A stretch of 64,000 bases of DNA, from assembly GCF_963259705.1 (NCBI RefSeq), contig NC_081861.1, forward strand, positions 69,855,623-69,919,622. The letters are read 5' to 3'. The notes beneath the pieces were generated by a model. That model did no database searches. It saw only the letters and a list, made by a program, of their open reading frames with translations, and was not told the DNA's origin. Both the position numbers and the translations under genes were made by a program. Source of the DNA: Myotis daubentonii. Its lineage: Eukaryota > Chordata > Mammalia > Chiroptera > Vespertilionidae. This document shows positions 22,272-34,984 of the stretch, piece by piece (the stretch's first letter is position 1; every line of letters starts with the position of its first letter).

Positions 22272-22921
22272 TGAGAGGCCTGGTGCATGAAAATTTGTGC
22301 ACTGGGGGTGGGGGGGAGGGTCCCTCAGCCCTGCCTGTGCCCTCTCGCAGTCCAGGAGCCTTGGGGGATGTCTGACAGAGGCGGGGAGTAGGTCTAAGCC
22401 ACAGTCAGACATCCTTAGTGCCACCACCGCTGTTGCGCTCGCCAGCCCTCAGCATGGCTTGTGGCTGAGCAGTGCTCCCCCTATGGGAGTGCACTGTCCA
22501 CCAGGGGGCAGCTCCAGCCCTGCTCACAATTGCCTCTGCAGGTGGCCTGCCTCTGCAGGTGGCCTCCCTCTGCGGGAGGCAACTGGCTGGCTGATCAGGG
22601 AACAGCGCTGGCTGGCGAATGCCCATCCCTGCCCTCTTTTGCCCTGCCGATGCTGATGCTGCTGCCGCCACCAGTGGCCTCCCTCTACTGGAGGCGACCT
22701 GTGCAGCGATCAGGGGACTGACAGTAAGCAGCTGGTCCAGACCCCTGCTGACCCCTCCTCCACTACCTGTTGCCACAGTCCCCCCTATCACCGTCCCCTC
22801 CCTCTGCCCGCTGGCACCCACTTTGGCTGGTCTGGCACCACCCACTTGACAGCCCCACCCCCTGCCAACCAGTCATTCTGCTGTCTGATCAATTTGCATA
22901 TTAGGCTTTTATTGTATAGGA
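22272..22921 (-). mobile_element. Helitron, minus strand
   Basis: The left end is GAGAGGCCTGGTGCATGAAAA followed by TTTGTGCAC, the reverse of the 3' hairpin end with the terminal CTAG damaged. The right end is ATTTGCATATTAGGCTTTTATTGTATAGGA, the reverse of the 5' end. Inside are repeats of GGCCTCCCTCTGC. Frames on both strands (up to 146 codons) are compositional artefacts. Confidence 0.85.
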
Positions 22922-23890
22922 TAGTCAGAAACATGAGTTGTTTTTTTCCCCTAACTATGCAGTGACATATTAAACTTTTGTAAATTAGAGATTTCCTATA
23001 TGCCTAATTAGATATGGGAAATGAAGAAGAGAGAGCAGTCATAAATGGCTCTAGAGATTGAGTCTTGAAAATCTGGGGAAATAAATATGGCAATAACAAA
23101 AATGAAAAAGATGGAAAATGAAGTGCTATGGCTTCTTTATAACAAATAGCAAAGTATAAAGATTTGTGGGAGCAATAAAGAATGTTTCCCTTGAAAGAAG
23201 CATATATGCCTCCAGGGCTTATGAAGTAGTCATTTCCAGACTCTTATGCCAACAGCTCTCCATTGAACTGATATATTATCACACCTTTCCTCCCACCAGA
23301 CTTGCATTCTACAGCAGATGTATGGCTATACCTACAATTTTGGAATAAAGTGACCTCTAGCTCATGTTTAAGTGATGCCTACCATTTTTCATTTCTTTGG
23401 ACAGTGTCAAATTAAAGCCATCTGAGAGATTGTAAAAATTGCCAGATGTTTCTGTATATTATGCTGTGCTCTATTAAGAAAGCATTATCTCTCAGAGATA
23501 ATTACAATATTTTCTGTGAAAATTATTTTTAAAGTGTTGATTGAGTTTTATTTCTCAACATTTTTCTAAGATGTGAAAAGCAGAATAGTCCTTTCTTTAC
23601 ATGATTTTTATTAACTTGGTACTGATGAATTAGAGATTTCAGTGTATCAGTGGGAGAGATAATACTGATTAAGAGGTAGTTGGGGATAGGGATGGACCAT
23701 ATGGTGCTTGTCATGTTGCTTCTGCTGACATTATCCACATGCTTAATTCCATCAAAGTTAATGCCTGGCTCAGACATGTCCTCATTTTTACACATGCACT
23801 TTTCCAAGAAAAGTAGAGTTTATCAATTGGTGAAATAGTTTTCCTTTCTCTGTCACCTTCTGTAAGAAAAATTGGGAACACTGTAGATAA
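22922..23890. other. Unassigned intergenic DNA
   Basis: No supported feature. Confidence 0.45.
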
Positions 23891-23894
23891 CTTA

Positions 23895-23960
23895 CTGCAT
23901 TTCCTAAAATCCCAGGCATAGGGCTCTGCCTAGGCATGTGATAGGCATTCATTAACTATA
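23895..23960 (+). mobile_element. L2/MIR 3'-end-like fragment
   Basis: CCCAGGCATAGGGCTCTGCC and then GATAGGCATTCATTAACTA resemble the common L2/MIR 3' end (AGTGCCTGGCACATAGTAGG type). It is short, so the call is weak. Confidence 0.4.
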
Positions 23961-24625
23961 ACTTGACAAATATGATTCATGTGCTTCAACAGAAAGAAAG
24001 TCAAATGTAGAGAAAGGGAAGAAAGTAACACTAGAAGCCGAGGAAAGGTGAAGAAGAATAGCATCTGTGTCTGTTGAGCCTACTTGGAAGAAGATGCAGT
24101 AGAATAGTAAGTACAAGAAAATTGCTGAGGAGGTAACACCTGTAAATATGATAGGAGGAAGCTGTATTTGCCAGAGAAAGCCTTCAGATTGCAATGCAAT
24201 GTGACATCTGTGAAGGGAAAGAGAAGAGGACACAAGACTGAGAAAGGAGCACTTCAGATAGTAATAAAAAAATGCTAGATTATTTTCCAAATGAAGAGGG
24301 AGTTCCAGAGAAGAGTTTTCTGTTAGAAAGATCCCACATAGTTTAGAAAATGCCATCCTCATTAATTACTCCACCACCTTGAGTCACTGGATGAAGTCTA
24401 ACCAAGAAGAGTTCAGTCATTTGTTTACCTTTTTAATCAGCATGATGCCATAATATAGCAGATACATATGATGTTGTACAGGATATAAAGATGTCCCAGA
24501 TATGGTCAGACCACATTATGATAGAGGGTAGTAAAGTTAACAAAGCTCTGAGATGAATATTTAAATGTATATTTTAACTATTCCATGTGATTGTGAATTG
24601 TTTCTCATCTCTTTTCTGATTGGTA
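23961..24625. other. Unassigned intergenic DNA
   Basis: A 136-codon minus-strand frame here has no recognisable domain and is probably chance. Confidence 0.4.
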
Positions 24626-24626
24626 T

Positions 24627-24652
24627 ACACACACACACACACACACACACAC
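24627..24652 (+). repeat. (AC)13 microsatellite
   Basis: Perfect AC dinucleotide run. Confidence 0.95.
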
Positions 24653-25061
24653 GACAAATAAATAGAATTCATACCATGTACCTGAGGTTGCATTCATCTC
24701 CTTGGCATGGCAGCTGTGATTTGAAGTTATTATTTGGTTAAGCTTGTGGTGATTTATAAATCAATCTGTAGGAATCAGACTGATAATCGGAGACATGATA
24801 GTGACCACCACCCATGCATTACAGAAATACTTGAGTGAGGCAACACCATTGCCCATCATTGCCTAATGCATTATCACTTTGTATTCATTTGGCCTTCTCT
24901 ACTGTGAGAGCTTTTACCTGACAGGCCAACAAACCAATGTATGGGTTATTTCAACAGCCAAGTTTGTCAAACCAAGTAATAAATTTAAAAATTGGGGAAA
25001 TGACCACTGTGTGGGTGCAAACACCCTTGAGCCCAGAGGGCTCATTGTAATTTAAACTTTG

Positions 25062-25064
<3 letters not shown>

Positions 25065-25124
<60 letters not shown>
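25065..25124 (+). repeat. (AT)30 microsatellite at a HAL1 end
   Basis: A pure AT run lies just outside the HAL1 3' end. It probably grew from the AGATATAT target duplication or the A-rich tail. Confidence 0.95.
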
Positions 25125-25127
<3 letters not shown>

Positions 25128-25463
25128 AATCTTTATTGTTCAGATTATTACAGTTGTTTCTATTTTTCCCCCCACAACTCCCCTCCACCCATTCGCACCC
25201 CACCCTCCGCCCTTACTCCCCACCCACTGTCCTGATTCATAGGTGCACGACTTTTGTCCAGTCTCTTCCCGCATCCTCCACACCTCTTTCCCCCCCAAGA
25301 ATAGTCAGTCCATTCCCTTTCTATGCCCCTGATTCTATTATAATCACCAGTTCATTCTGTTTATCAGATTATGTATTCCCTTGATTTTTAGATTCACTTG
25401 TTGATAGATGTGTATTTGTTGTTCATAATTTGTATCTTTACCATTTTCTTCTTCTTCCTCTTC

Positions 25464-26370
25464 TTAAAGGATACCTTTCAGCATTTCATATAATACTGGT
25501 TTGGTGGTGATGAACTCCTTTAGCTTTTTCTTATCTATGAAGCTCTTTCTCTGACCTTCAAGTCTGAATGATAGCTTTGCTGGGTAAAGTAATCTTGGTT
25601 GTAGGTTCTGGCTATTCATCACTTTGAATATTTCTTGCCACTCCCTTCTGGCCTGCATAGTTTTTATTGATAAATCAACTGACAATCTTATGGGTACTCC
25701 CTTGTAGGTAACTAACTGTTTTTCTCTTGCTGCTTTTAAGATTCTCTCTTTGTCTTTTGCTCTTGGCATTTCAATTATGATGTGTCCTGGTGTGGTCCTC
25801 TTTGGATTCCTTTTGTTTGGGGTTCTTTGCGCTTCCTGGACTTGTAAGTCTATTTCTTTCACCAGGTAGGGGAAGTTTTCTGTCATTATTTCTTCAAATA
25901 GGTTTTCAATATCTTTCTCTCTCTCTTCTTCTGGCACCCCCATAATTCAGATGTTGGTACGCTTGAAGTTGTCCCAGAGGCTCCTTACACTCTCTTCACA
26001 TTTTTGGACTCGTTTTTCTTTTTTTTTCCTGTTCGGTGTTTTTTGCTTCTTCATATTTCAAATCTTTGACTTGATTCTTGTGATCCTCTAGTCTACTGTT
26101 GGAACTCTGTATAATATTCTTTATTTCAGTCAGTTTATGCTTAATTTTTAGTTGGTCCTTTTTCATATCCTGGAGGGTCTCATTAGATTTCTTGAGAGTC
26201 TCACTAAATTTAACGGCTGTCTCACTAGACTTATTGAGGGTCTTACTAAATTTATTGGCGGTTTCTAGAAAATTCTTGAAAAACCTTATAACCGTGGTTT
26301 TGAACTCTATACCCAGTAGTGTGCTTTCCTCCATTTCTGTCATTTGTGACCTGTTTCTTTGTCTCTGCAT
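25464..26370 (-). pseudogene. Broken HAL1 ORF1
   Basis: The N-terminal part (26370 to 25996, 124 codons) holds the coiled-coil-like region, lengthened by a few KFSETLKKS-type repeats relative to 5457-6323. The C-terminal part (25943 to 25464, 159 codons) holds GVPEEE, the [18 protein letters not shown] motif and the ARREWQEIF region. Between them, near 25944-25995, a TGA stop stands where the intact copy has codons for NIRIIG, with a frame change alongside. The protein cannot be made as one chain. Confidence 0.75.
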
Positions 26371-26857
26371 TTTTTATGCTTCCCTGTGTTGATAGAGTGG
26401 CTTTCTGTGCTAGGTGTCCTATAGGGCCCAGTGGCTCAGCCTCCCCAATTACCTGAGGTGGACACTCTTGGTGTTCCCCTTTGTGGGCTTTGTGCACAGT
26501 CTTGTAGTTAAGCCTTGCTTGTTGTAGGTATCACTGGGAGGAATTGACCTCCAGGCCAATTGACTGTGAGAATCAGCTGTGTCTACAGTGGCAGAACATC
26601 TGCGCTGGAAACACCCTTAGGGGCAAGACTTGATTCAGTGAGGCTTTGGTGCTCACCAAGTCTGCCCTCTGAGTGTGTCCCTTATGGATCTGAGGAGTTG
26701 TAATCTGAATGGTCCCACTCTGACTACTGGGTACACTGGCTCTTGGATCTCTAAGGAGGTGCTAATTTAGCCTCTGCCTGAGGCTACTCAGCAGGAGCTA
26801 TGGAGAGATCTGCAGATATCTCTTCTTTGTTTGGGGTTTGGAGGTGCCCAGATGAGG

Positions 26858-26920
26858 CCCAGCTGCAGTTTGTTAGGTAAGTTCTGGGTCTCTATGACCC
26901 AGCTGCAGTTTGTTAGGTAA
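26858..26920 (+). repeat. Short tandem duplication in HAL1 5' region
   Basis: A 23-bp segment containing CCAGCTGCAGTTTGTTAGG occurs at 26858-26880 and again at 26898-26920. It is absent from the 5091-7232 copy at the matching place. Confidence 0.7.
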
Positions 26921-27486
26921 TTTTCAGATTGCAAAGGGCCAGGCCTTTCATATGCAAAAGCCTCTGTGCACTACTTAAGTGGGGCGAGGTCTCAGAGAAT
27001 CAGCAGGGCGGAGCAAACATCTATGGCTGATCCTCAGTCCTACCCTAAGAGGCCCTGCATCTCAGTGTCCCCGTAATTGCCGCAAGCACCTCTGAGAGAA
27101 AGCCGCCCTCGAGTTCCGCCCGCTGCCAGACAGTCCAGTTTCTCCCCGTATGAGTCTGGGTCCCCAGAGACTCGCCCTGAAATGCAGTTCAGAGCAGTCA
27201 GGAGCTTGAGACTCCCTTCTGTTTGAAAAAGACAACCACATCCTCAGTTGCCACCCCTTTCCGTGCGAGCCTCCGTACCTCTGCACTTTACATCCACACC
27301 TCCTCTGAGTCTCAGTGTTCCTTTCTCTTTCCTTCTAGTTGTAGAATTTCCACTCAGCCAGTCTTCCTGTGGTTCTGAATGATGTCCGTTTTGTCTTTTA
27401 GTTGTATTTTTGAAGTAGTTGTGCAAGGCAGCAATTTCTGGTGTTTACCTATGCCTCCATCTTGGTTTCTCTCCAGTCAGATATAT

Positions 27487-28700
27487 TTTTATTACAGGAT
27501 CCACATATGTTCCCACTTCCACAAGGAGCCATATAAAAATTCAGGTCTCTCAGTATTAATGTCAATTCAGGCCCTTAACAGTTTTTGAAATAGTGGCTTT
27601 TCCACCTTCCTCAGTGTATAGTAACCTGAGTAAATGGCTGTAGGTTATTTTGTTTTGATTCTGATAGAATCACTACAGTATTGACTTGGCAAGATATTTT
27701 AGAGTTTTTCTTCTTGAAAATCTAGAAGCCTCTTTATGTCAAATGGTTCCAGGCCTGAAAAGGACTCAGGTTATGAAATTGGTCAGGAATCAATACATTT
27801 TATGGGAGTAACAGCCATCAGTGTCTTGTTCATTTTATCTTACCTTCTTTGGATTGTATATATTAAGCTATATTCCTGTTATATCTAGAGATGCCATGTT
27901 CTTTTCAGCACTTCTATAACTCTCCAGGTCAGTTGGTCATTACAGTAATTTTGTCATTTTGGCTTTTCATGGTTAAGTACCATCACTGCACCTCCCTAAC
28001 TTGGTTATGAGAGATGGAGAGGCATGATCTCAATGGATACTAAAGTGCCCAGCTCTGTGACTGCCTCTCCTACCCTGATCCCTGGCCTGAGTTAAGAACC
28101 ATCAATGAAGTGCTTAGTGATGCTGGTGCACCACTCACCAGCATATTTCACATAGCTTCAGTCAGTGGAATGACTTCTGGGCACTTCAATTAAGTGTAAT
28201 CCTCTGCTGTGTCTTCTGGTCTCACATAATATTCCAACAGGCCCACCTCCCTGAGCCTCTTTAGTTGTTCCTTTACAACTTGCTAGAGAAATTCATACAT
28301 CTCCACTTCACTAAGCATGATGCATCACTTTCTCTAATTTAGAGACTATTTTAGCAATGAGTTTGCCCTATGACCTGGTGGCCTTGTCAAGTGTTAAACT
28401 TTTATCCTGAAAGAGTGCTTAAAAGTCAATAAGCTCTTCTCTTTATCTAGGCGTATAATCATTCCCAATTAGTTGAGCATGATAAAAATCCAGACTCATA
28501 AATACTCTGCACCCACAGTAGAGGATTCCTGAGTAGAGTTATGCTGAGAGTCATTCTCACTTCTTGGCTTGGCAGCTAAAGACAAGGTATGGGAGGCTCC
28601 TGTTTCATTCAGTAATAATAGTTCTGCAGTGTCTTCCCATATGACGGAAGTGCTAGTTCTTGTTTTGTTTTATGGGATTTTTTTGTGCACACACATATAC
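27487..28700. other. Unassigned, possibly a decayed ERV interior
   Basis: Composition is more even than nearby DNA, and the minus strand gives protein-like scraps in several frames, but I recognise no domain. It could be an old ERV interior or unique DNA. The HAL1 was inserted at its left edge. Confidence 0.25.
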
Positions 28701-28815
28701 TCCTATTTATTTTAACCCAAAATAGTAAACTATATCATATTACTTCTTACTTAATTTATTTTTTTCCAATTATAGCTCACATGTGATATTATTCTGTATT
28801 AGTTCTTAATAGGAA
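28700..28815 (-). mobile_element. Old L1 3'UTR scrap
   Basis: TTTTTTTCCAATTATAGCTC and GATATTATTCTGTATTAGTT match the reversed 3' end of old L1 families. Confidence 0.4.
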
Positions 28816-29150
28816 GGTTTTGCAAACCTTTTTGGGTACTGAGCTGTCAGAGGTATCTGAAGGGTCAAAATCTTCTGGACTAGCTACCCAGATACCTCTG
28901 TACTATGTGCCATAATCCTTGGTTTTTCCAAGAAGAGCTTAAACATTTACATAAGAGACCTTCCTTAGTCATGCATTCAGTTATCATTTTAGCTTGGCTA
29001 TCCTATTAATCCTGGGTTTGTGTTTTAGCTTTTCTGTTCTTTTGCTAGAAAGGTGAGGTCTACTCTATGGGCTACTAAAAAGGCCCTTTGATCTTTACAC
29101 ATAGTTTTGAAGTGTTTGTTAACTGCCCTTTGTAGAGCAAAGATATGAAA
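28816..29150. other. Unassigned DNA
   Basis: No supported feature. Confidence 0.35.
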
Positions 29151-29154
29151 GCAG

Positions 29155-29690
29155 CCTTAGTTCCTGTTAATAGATGAGTGGGGGAAAAATTGGGGTAAAT
29201 TTACACAATGGAATACTACTTGGCCATAAAAAAGAAGGAAATTTTACCTTCTGTAACATCATGGATGAACCTGGAAATTATTATGATAAGTGAAATAAGC
29301 CAGTCAGAAAGACATGCACTATATGATTTCACTCATATGTGGAATATAATGAACAAAATAACCTAACAAACAAAATACAAATAGAGTCATAAAAGCAGAG
29401 AACAGACTGACAGTCAGAAATGAGTTGGATTGGGGGCCTGAGTGAAAAGGTGAAGGAATTTAGCAAAACTAAAACAAACTCATAGACACAAAGGTATATT
29501 GATTGCCAAAGGGAACAGGGAATGGGGAGAAGAAGAAGAGGGTTAAGCGGCAATAAACAGTGAGGGCAGGACATTTGACTTCAGGTGGTGAACAAACACT
29601 ACAGTATACAGATGATGTATTATATAATTTTATGCTCAAAATCTATATAATTTTTTTACCAATGTTATTGCCAGAAACTCAAAAAATTTT
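29155..29690 (+). mobile_element. L1 3' end, plus strand
   Basis: ORF2 C-terminal strings (ACACAATGGAATACTACTTG, AAATAAGCCAGTCAGAAAGA) are followed by an L1 3'UTR ending near 29690. All frames are broken. Confidence 0.7.
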
Positions 29691-29879
29691 GAAAGAACAT
29701 TCTAACTCCATATCTCATACTTTGACCACTTAGGCATAGTATCAATTCATATCTAATATATGAAAATGAATTTTTTATATTTTATTCCTATTATATCTAT
29801 AATAATAGGTATTATTATATATATGATATATAATACAAATTATCATATATATCTTATATGTAAATTGAATTATCAACAT

Positions 29880-30618
29880 ACAGATCTCACAAGAATAAAG
29901 CAAAAATGGACAAAAGACTCAAATGTAAGTTACAAAACCATATATATCCTAGAAGAAAACATGGGCAGTAAAATCCCAGACATCTCTCACAGCAATATTT
30001 TTGCCAATGTGTCACCTAGGGCAAGGAAAATAAAGGAAAAAAAATAAATAAATGGGTCTACATGAAACTAAAAAGCTCTGCAGAGCAAAATAAACCATCA
30101 ACAAAATGTAAAGGGAGCCCCTTGTATGGGAGAACATATTTGCCAATGATACATCTGATCAGGGGCTAATTTCCAAAATATATAAAAAAATTTCTACAAC
30201 TCAACACTAGGAAGACAAGCAATCCAATTAAAAATGGGTAAAGGACCTGAATAGACACTTCTCCAAAGCGGGCATACAGATAGCCAGTAGACATAGCTCA
30301 ACATCACTAACCAGCAGAGAGATGAAAATTAAAACCACAATGAGATATCACATTACACCTACCAGAATTGCTACCATCAACAAATCAGCAAACAAATACT
30401 GACTAGGATGTGGAGAAAAGGGAACCTTCATGCATTGTTGAAGAGAATGTAGATTGGCCCAGGTACTGTGGAAAACAGTATGGAATTTTGTCAAAAAATT
30501 AAAAGTGAACTGCCTTTTGACTCAGAGATATCACTTTTGGAAAATTTTCCTAAGAATCCTGAAACACCAATTCCAAAGAATATTTGCACCCCTATGTTCA
30601 TAGCAGCATTATTTACAA
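29880..30618 (+). mobile_element. L1 ORF2 3' half, left part
   Basis: Plus-strand ORF2 runs from the GACAAAAGACTCAAATGTAAG segment to ATTATTTACAA. It is cut there by a Helitron and resumes at 31390. Confidence 0.8.
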
Positions 30619-31389
30619 CTAGAGGCCTGGTGCACTAAATTTGTGCATGGAAGGGGGGTCCCCTCAGCCCAGCCTGCACCCTTTCCAATCCGGGACCCCT
30701 TGGGTTATGTTCGACTGCCTGGGGATCAGGCCTAAGTTGGCAGTTGGACATCCCTCTCAGAATCCTGGACAGCTGGCTCCTAATCGCTCACCTGTCTGCA
30801 AGCCTGGTTGGCCCTAACTTCCCCCTTCGGCTGGACTGTTTGCCCCCACTGCCTCTTCATGCCAGCCTGATCACCCCTAACTGCTCCCCCTGATGGCCTG
30901 GTTGCCCCAACTGCCCCCCGCTGCCAGGCAGGTCGCCCCCAACTGCACCAACCCCGCCTGCTTGGTCTCCCCTAACTGTCCCCCTGCTGGCCTGGTGGCC
31001 TCTTACTGCCCCCACCCCCAGCCAGCCTGGTTGCCCCCAACTACCCCCCTTCTGGCCTGGTAGCCCCCAACTCCCCCCTGCTGGCCTGTTTGCCCTCAAC
31101 TGCCCCCTGCTGCTGGCCTGGTTGCCCCCAACTTCACCCCCCCTGCTGGCCTGGCCACCCCTAACTTCCCCCCCTGCTGGCCTGGTCGCCCCTCATGGCC
31201 CCCCCACCAGCCTGGTTCAGTTGTTTGGTCATTCCTCACTAACCCCCCTGCCTGCCTGGTTGCACCACGCAGCCTGTTTGTTCAGTCATTTGGTTGTCCC
31301 TCACTAACCCCCCTGCTGGCCTGGTCATAGGCAGCCATCTTGTGAGGGTGTGAGGGTTAATTTGCATATTACCTCTTTATTATATAGGA
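30619..31389 (-). mobile_element. Helitron, minus strand, with exact empty site
   Basis: It opens CTAGAGGCCTGGTGCAC and closes ATTTGCATATTACC...ATATAGGA. The flanks ATTTACAA and TAGCCAAG join to the normal L1 sequence with no duplication, and the insertion lies between A and T. The interior (30850-31330) is a minisatellite of about 30 bp around GGCCTGGTTGCCCC. Confidence 0.9.
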
Positions 31390-31835
31390 TAGCCAAGATC
31401 TGGAAACAGCCCAAGTGTTCGTCAGTAGATGAGTGTATGAAAAAGCTGTAGTACATTTACACAATGGAATACTATGGGTCCATAAAAAAAGTGAAAGGAG
31501 TCTTAGCTTTTATGACAGAATGGATGGATCTGGAGATTATTATGCTAAATGGAATAAGCCAACCAGAGAAAGAAATTACCATATGACATCACTTATATGT
31601 GAAATCCAATGAACGAAGTAAACTGATGAACCAAATAGAAACAGAGGCATGGATACATTGAATCAACTGGCATCTGTCAGATGGGAGGGTAGGGGTGATT
31701 GGATGAAAGAAAAACATAAATGCAATATCCACAGACACCAGTATAATAATGGTCAGAAGGGAAGGGATGAGGGCTGGGTAGAGCAAGAGAAATGACACCA
31801 TCTGTAATAGTGCCAACAATAAATATACATAATAA
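31390..31835 (+). mobile_element. L1 ORF2 end and 3'UTR, right part
   Basis: Continues the L1 from 30618 with AGCCAAGATCTGGAAACAGC and ends in AATAAATATACATAATAAAA. Confidence 0.8.
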
Positions 31836-33392
31836 AAAATGCAGATGTCAATATATTAAAATATCATTCAGTTTTCAAATATTGGAAAATGTAACATTTT
31901 TTTCCACATAAAGAATAGTAATCATTTTGGAGTCATCAATTTTTATAGAAACTGTAATACTCTTATTAAAATGAGCCATATTTATTTAGATAAGTCATAT
32001 GCATTGATCAATTTAGATTTATTAGAACTTCAGAAAGAGTTTTCTGAACTTCAGAAAGAGTTTTCCATCTTTTTAAATTATTACTGAAAATTTCCAGGAT
32101 GTGTAGATATTCTCTGAAAACAGTGGCTCTACAGAAATATTTTATCTACACTATAGCTTTCTATTAAAATCTTCCACAAATACAAAAGTAATTCCTCAGG
32201 AATAACTACCAAATACTTTCAATTTCCTTTATGGGGTTCATAGAGTCACTGTGGAATATAAAGGCTATATACTGAATATTTTCACTTCCCCACAATATTT
32301 AAATCTTAAAGATGTTCTGCTTAAGAAAAAAAGTTAATATCTTTTCAAAATATTTTGAAATGAACCAAAACCACAAAGACAGCTGCTTACATGTCATAAA
32401 AATGCACATAAACCTGAGCTATGTAAATAGCATCCAAAATTGCCACCTCCTCTCACCATCTGTGAGTTCTTTTGCAGTAGGGAACCAAGAAAAGAGTGTT
32501 AACTTAAAGTATTAATTCTTGCTTTGTTTATACCTAGTAAGCGTTTTTAAAGGAATATAGAAAAAAAAGTTAAAAGGGAAGGTATACAAAGTAGCTTTAA
32601 GCATTCAAAACAAGTTTTCATCAACAGGTTGTGGAGGGTATCACATAGCATATATGCTGATTTTTCTTTATATGTGAAGCATACATTCATAAAAATATGC
32701 TTTAAGAAACAATTTTATACCCAGCCTATATATCTTTTGATATCTATTATATAACTGAAAGTACATTTAAAGGTCTGTTTAGAAAATAAGCAAAATATTA
32801 ATTCTCCCTTTTTGTAACAAGTTGGCACAGTTATGTAGTCCATCCTCTCACAGGTCAACTTATACTGTGGAAGTTGGAAAAAATACTATTGCAACTGAGA
32901 TTTTCCAATGACTTGTTGCCTTTAAAAAGACAGATAGCTTCTTGCTGATTAAATATTATTGCTTGTTTAGTTAAACAGTTGCAAAATGTACATGGAATGG
33001 ATTATATATGGCCCCACCTCAGAAAAGAAGGTAAGTTGGCAGATGTTATACTTGATGATAATATTAAGATTTTGACACCTATTATATTAGATCCTGTTAA
33101 TTTCAAGCAAATAGATTAACCATATTGCCTCTTAGCACTTGAATTTTGAATTCCTGTTTAATTTAACAAGTAAAAATAATATAAGGGAGAGAATTAGACA
33201 AGTAGAATTAATAAACAAGACAAATCATTTTTTCCATTAACATGAAAAAAAATTATATCAGAGAGGAATCATGGGGAAATGAAGAAAATGTCCCAATAGA
33301 TATGCTAACTATACTTTGGAGGTCAGAGTTTAATAAGTGCAAATTGATTTGGTACCATATCAATAAATTCTGGATTCATACTTTATAATAAA
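31836..33392. other. Unassigned intergenic DNA
   Basis: No repeat or exon is recognised apart from a small direct duplication (TCAGAAAGAGTTTTC) at about 32029-32065. Confidence 0.45.
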
Positions 33393-33659
33393 CTAGAGGC
33401 CTGGTGTACAAATTTGTGCACAGGTGGGATCCCTTGGCCTGGCCAGCAGTCGGGGCCCATCGGGGCCATCTCACTCAGTCCTGATTGGGGCCAGCCAGCA
33501 TGGGGAGGGACTGCAGGAGGTTGGTTGGCCTCAGGAGGTTGGCTGTGGGAGCACACTGACTACCAGGGGGCAGCTCCTGCTTTGAGTGTCTGACCCCAGG
33601 TGGTCAGTGTGCATCATAGTGCATCCAGTCATTCAGTCACTTAGGCTTTTATGTATAGA
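33393..33659 (-). mobile_element. Short Helitron, first of four in tandem
   Basis: Opens CTAGAGGCCTGGTGTAC with hairpin and closes TTAGGCTTTTATGTATAGA. It has 267 bp and carries the CACTGACTACCAGGGGGCAG string common in bat Helitrons. The next Helitron starts at the following base. Confidence 0.8.
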
Positions 33660-34333
33660 TTAGAGGCCCGGTGCACAAAAATTTGTGCACTTGGGGGAGA
33701 GACAGGGTCCCTCAGCCCAGCCTGTGCCCTCTTGCAGTTTGGGACCCCTCGGGAGATAACACCCTGCTGGCTTAGGCCTGCTCCCGGGTGCCAGAGGGCA
33801 GGCCCAATCCCTAGGTGCAGCCCCTGGTCGGGCTCAGGGCAGGGCTGATTGGGGAGTTGGGGCTCCACCCCCTGTCATGGACAGAGCAGGGCGGATCAGG
33901 GGGTTGGGGCGCCGCCCTTTATCACCCACAGAGCAGGGCCAATCAGAGGGTTGGGGCGCCACCACTGTCACACTCAAGGCAGGGGCGATGGGGAGGTTAT
34001 GGCTCTACCCCGTAACAGAGCAGGGCCCGTGGGGGGGGGAGTTGGGGCGCTGTACCCTGTCACACACAGAGCTGCAGGGCGATCAGGGGGTTGGGGAGCT
34101 CCCCCCTAGCAGGCACAGAGCAGAGCTGATCAGGGGGTTGGGGTGCCTTCCCCTGTCATGAACAGAGCAGGGCGGATAGGGAGGTTGTGGCCCCCCACCC
34201 ATCACACACAGAGCCACAGGGAGATCAGGGGGTTTGGTTGCTGCCCCCTGTCACACTGCTCCAGGGGCCAGGAGGCCTCGTAGATCCACTGTTCCCAGTG
34301 CTGGGTAGCATATTACCCTTTTACTATATAGGA
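33660..34333 (-). mobile_element. Compound Helitron copy 1, downstream module
   Basis: Opens TTAGAGGCCCGGTGCAC (CTRR end as CTAA on the minus strand) with an intact hairpin. It closes GCATATTACCCTTTTACTATATAGGA. The interior has about 60-bp units with GATCAGGGGGTTGGGG. It joins the upstream module at 34334 in the order seen in the other three compound copies. Confidence 0.85.
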
Positions 34334-34982
34334 TAGAGACCTGGTGCACAGGTGGGGGCCAGCTGGTTTTCCCTAAAGGGTGTCCTGGATCAGGGTGGGG
34401 GTCCCCACTGGGGTGCCTGGCCAGCCTGGATGAGAGGATGATGGCTGTTTGCAGCTGGTCACACCCCCTTCAGGGTGGGGGTCCTCACTGGGGTGCCTGG
34501 CCAGCCTGGGTGAGGGGCTGAGGGCCGTTTTCAGGCTGGCGGGTGACTGAAGCTCCCAACCTGTCCTTTTTTTCTTTTTTTTTTTTTTTTTAAATTCTGG
34601 GCCAGCTTTAGCTCTGAGTCTTGGCTCCAGCTCTGAGGCCTCGGCTGCTGAAAGCAGGGATCTGCGTTTGTTCTATAATTGAAACAATGTTGTGGTCCTG
34701 CTGGCTGAAGCCCGGCCGGCTGAAAGCAGGTTTCTGGGGTTTTGTTTAGCTTCTATATTTGTAACAGCATTACTTAAACTGCAAGCTCAGAGGCCGGCAA
34801 GGCAGGCGGGGAACGTTAGCTTCCTCCATCACTGAAGCAAGCAAGCCTCCTGTTTGCTTCAAGCTGTCTGGCTGCCCGCTGCCATCTTGGTTGGCAGTTG
34901 ATTTGCATATCGCCCTGATTAGCCAAATGGAAGGGTAGCGGAGGTACAGCTAATTACCATGTTTCTCTTTTATTAGATAGGA
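34334..34982 (-). mobile_element. Compound Helitron copy 1, upstream module
   Basis: On the plus strand it opens TAGAGACCTGGTGCACAGG with no inverted partner arm, so the 3' hairpin is missing. It closes CATGTTTCTCTTTTATTAGATAGGA. It contains GCCATCTTGG (YY1-like) and two units of the GGTGGGGGTCC repeat. Confidence 0.85.
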
Positions 34983-34984
34983 TA

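Larger units (their letters stand above)
25125..27478 (-). mobile_element. HAL1 with HAL1-type 3'UTR, minus strand
   Basis: The body is the same as the chimera at 5091-7232: GC-rich 5' region, ORF1 (25464-26370, broken) and the CTTCTTCCTCTTCTTAAAG junction. Downstream it has a distinct 3'UTR (25125-25450: ATTGTTCAGATTATTACAG, C-rich tract, GATTATGTATTCCC). That type of 3'UTR is the native HAL1 end. The 5' end has a YY1-like CCAAGATGG on the minus strand. AGATATAT at 25063 and 27479 is a possible short TSD. Confidence 0.75.

Noticed and set aside
23952..24362. 136-codon minus-strand frame in unassigned DNA
   Set aside because: No domain, no splice context and a serine/leucine-rich composition typical of purine-rich antisense DNA.
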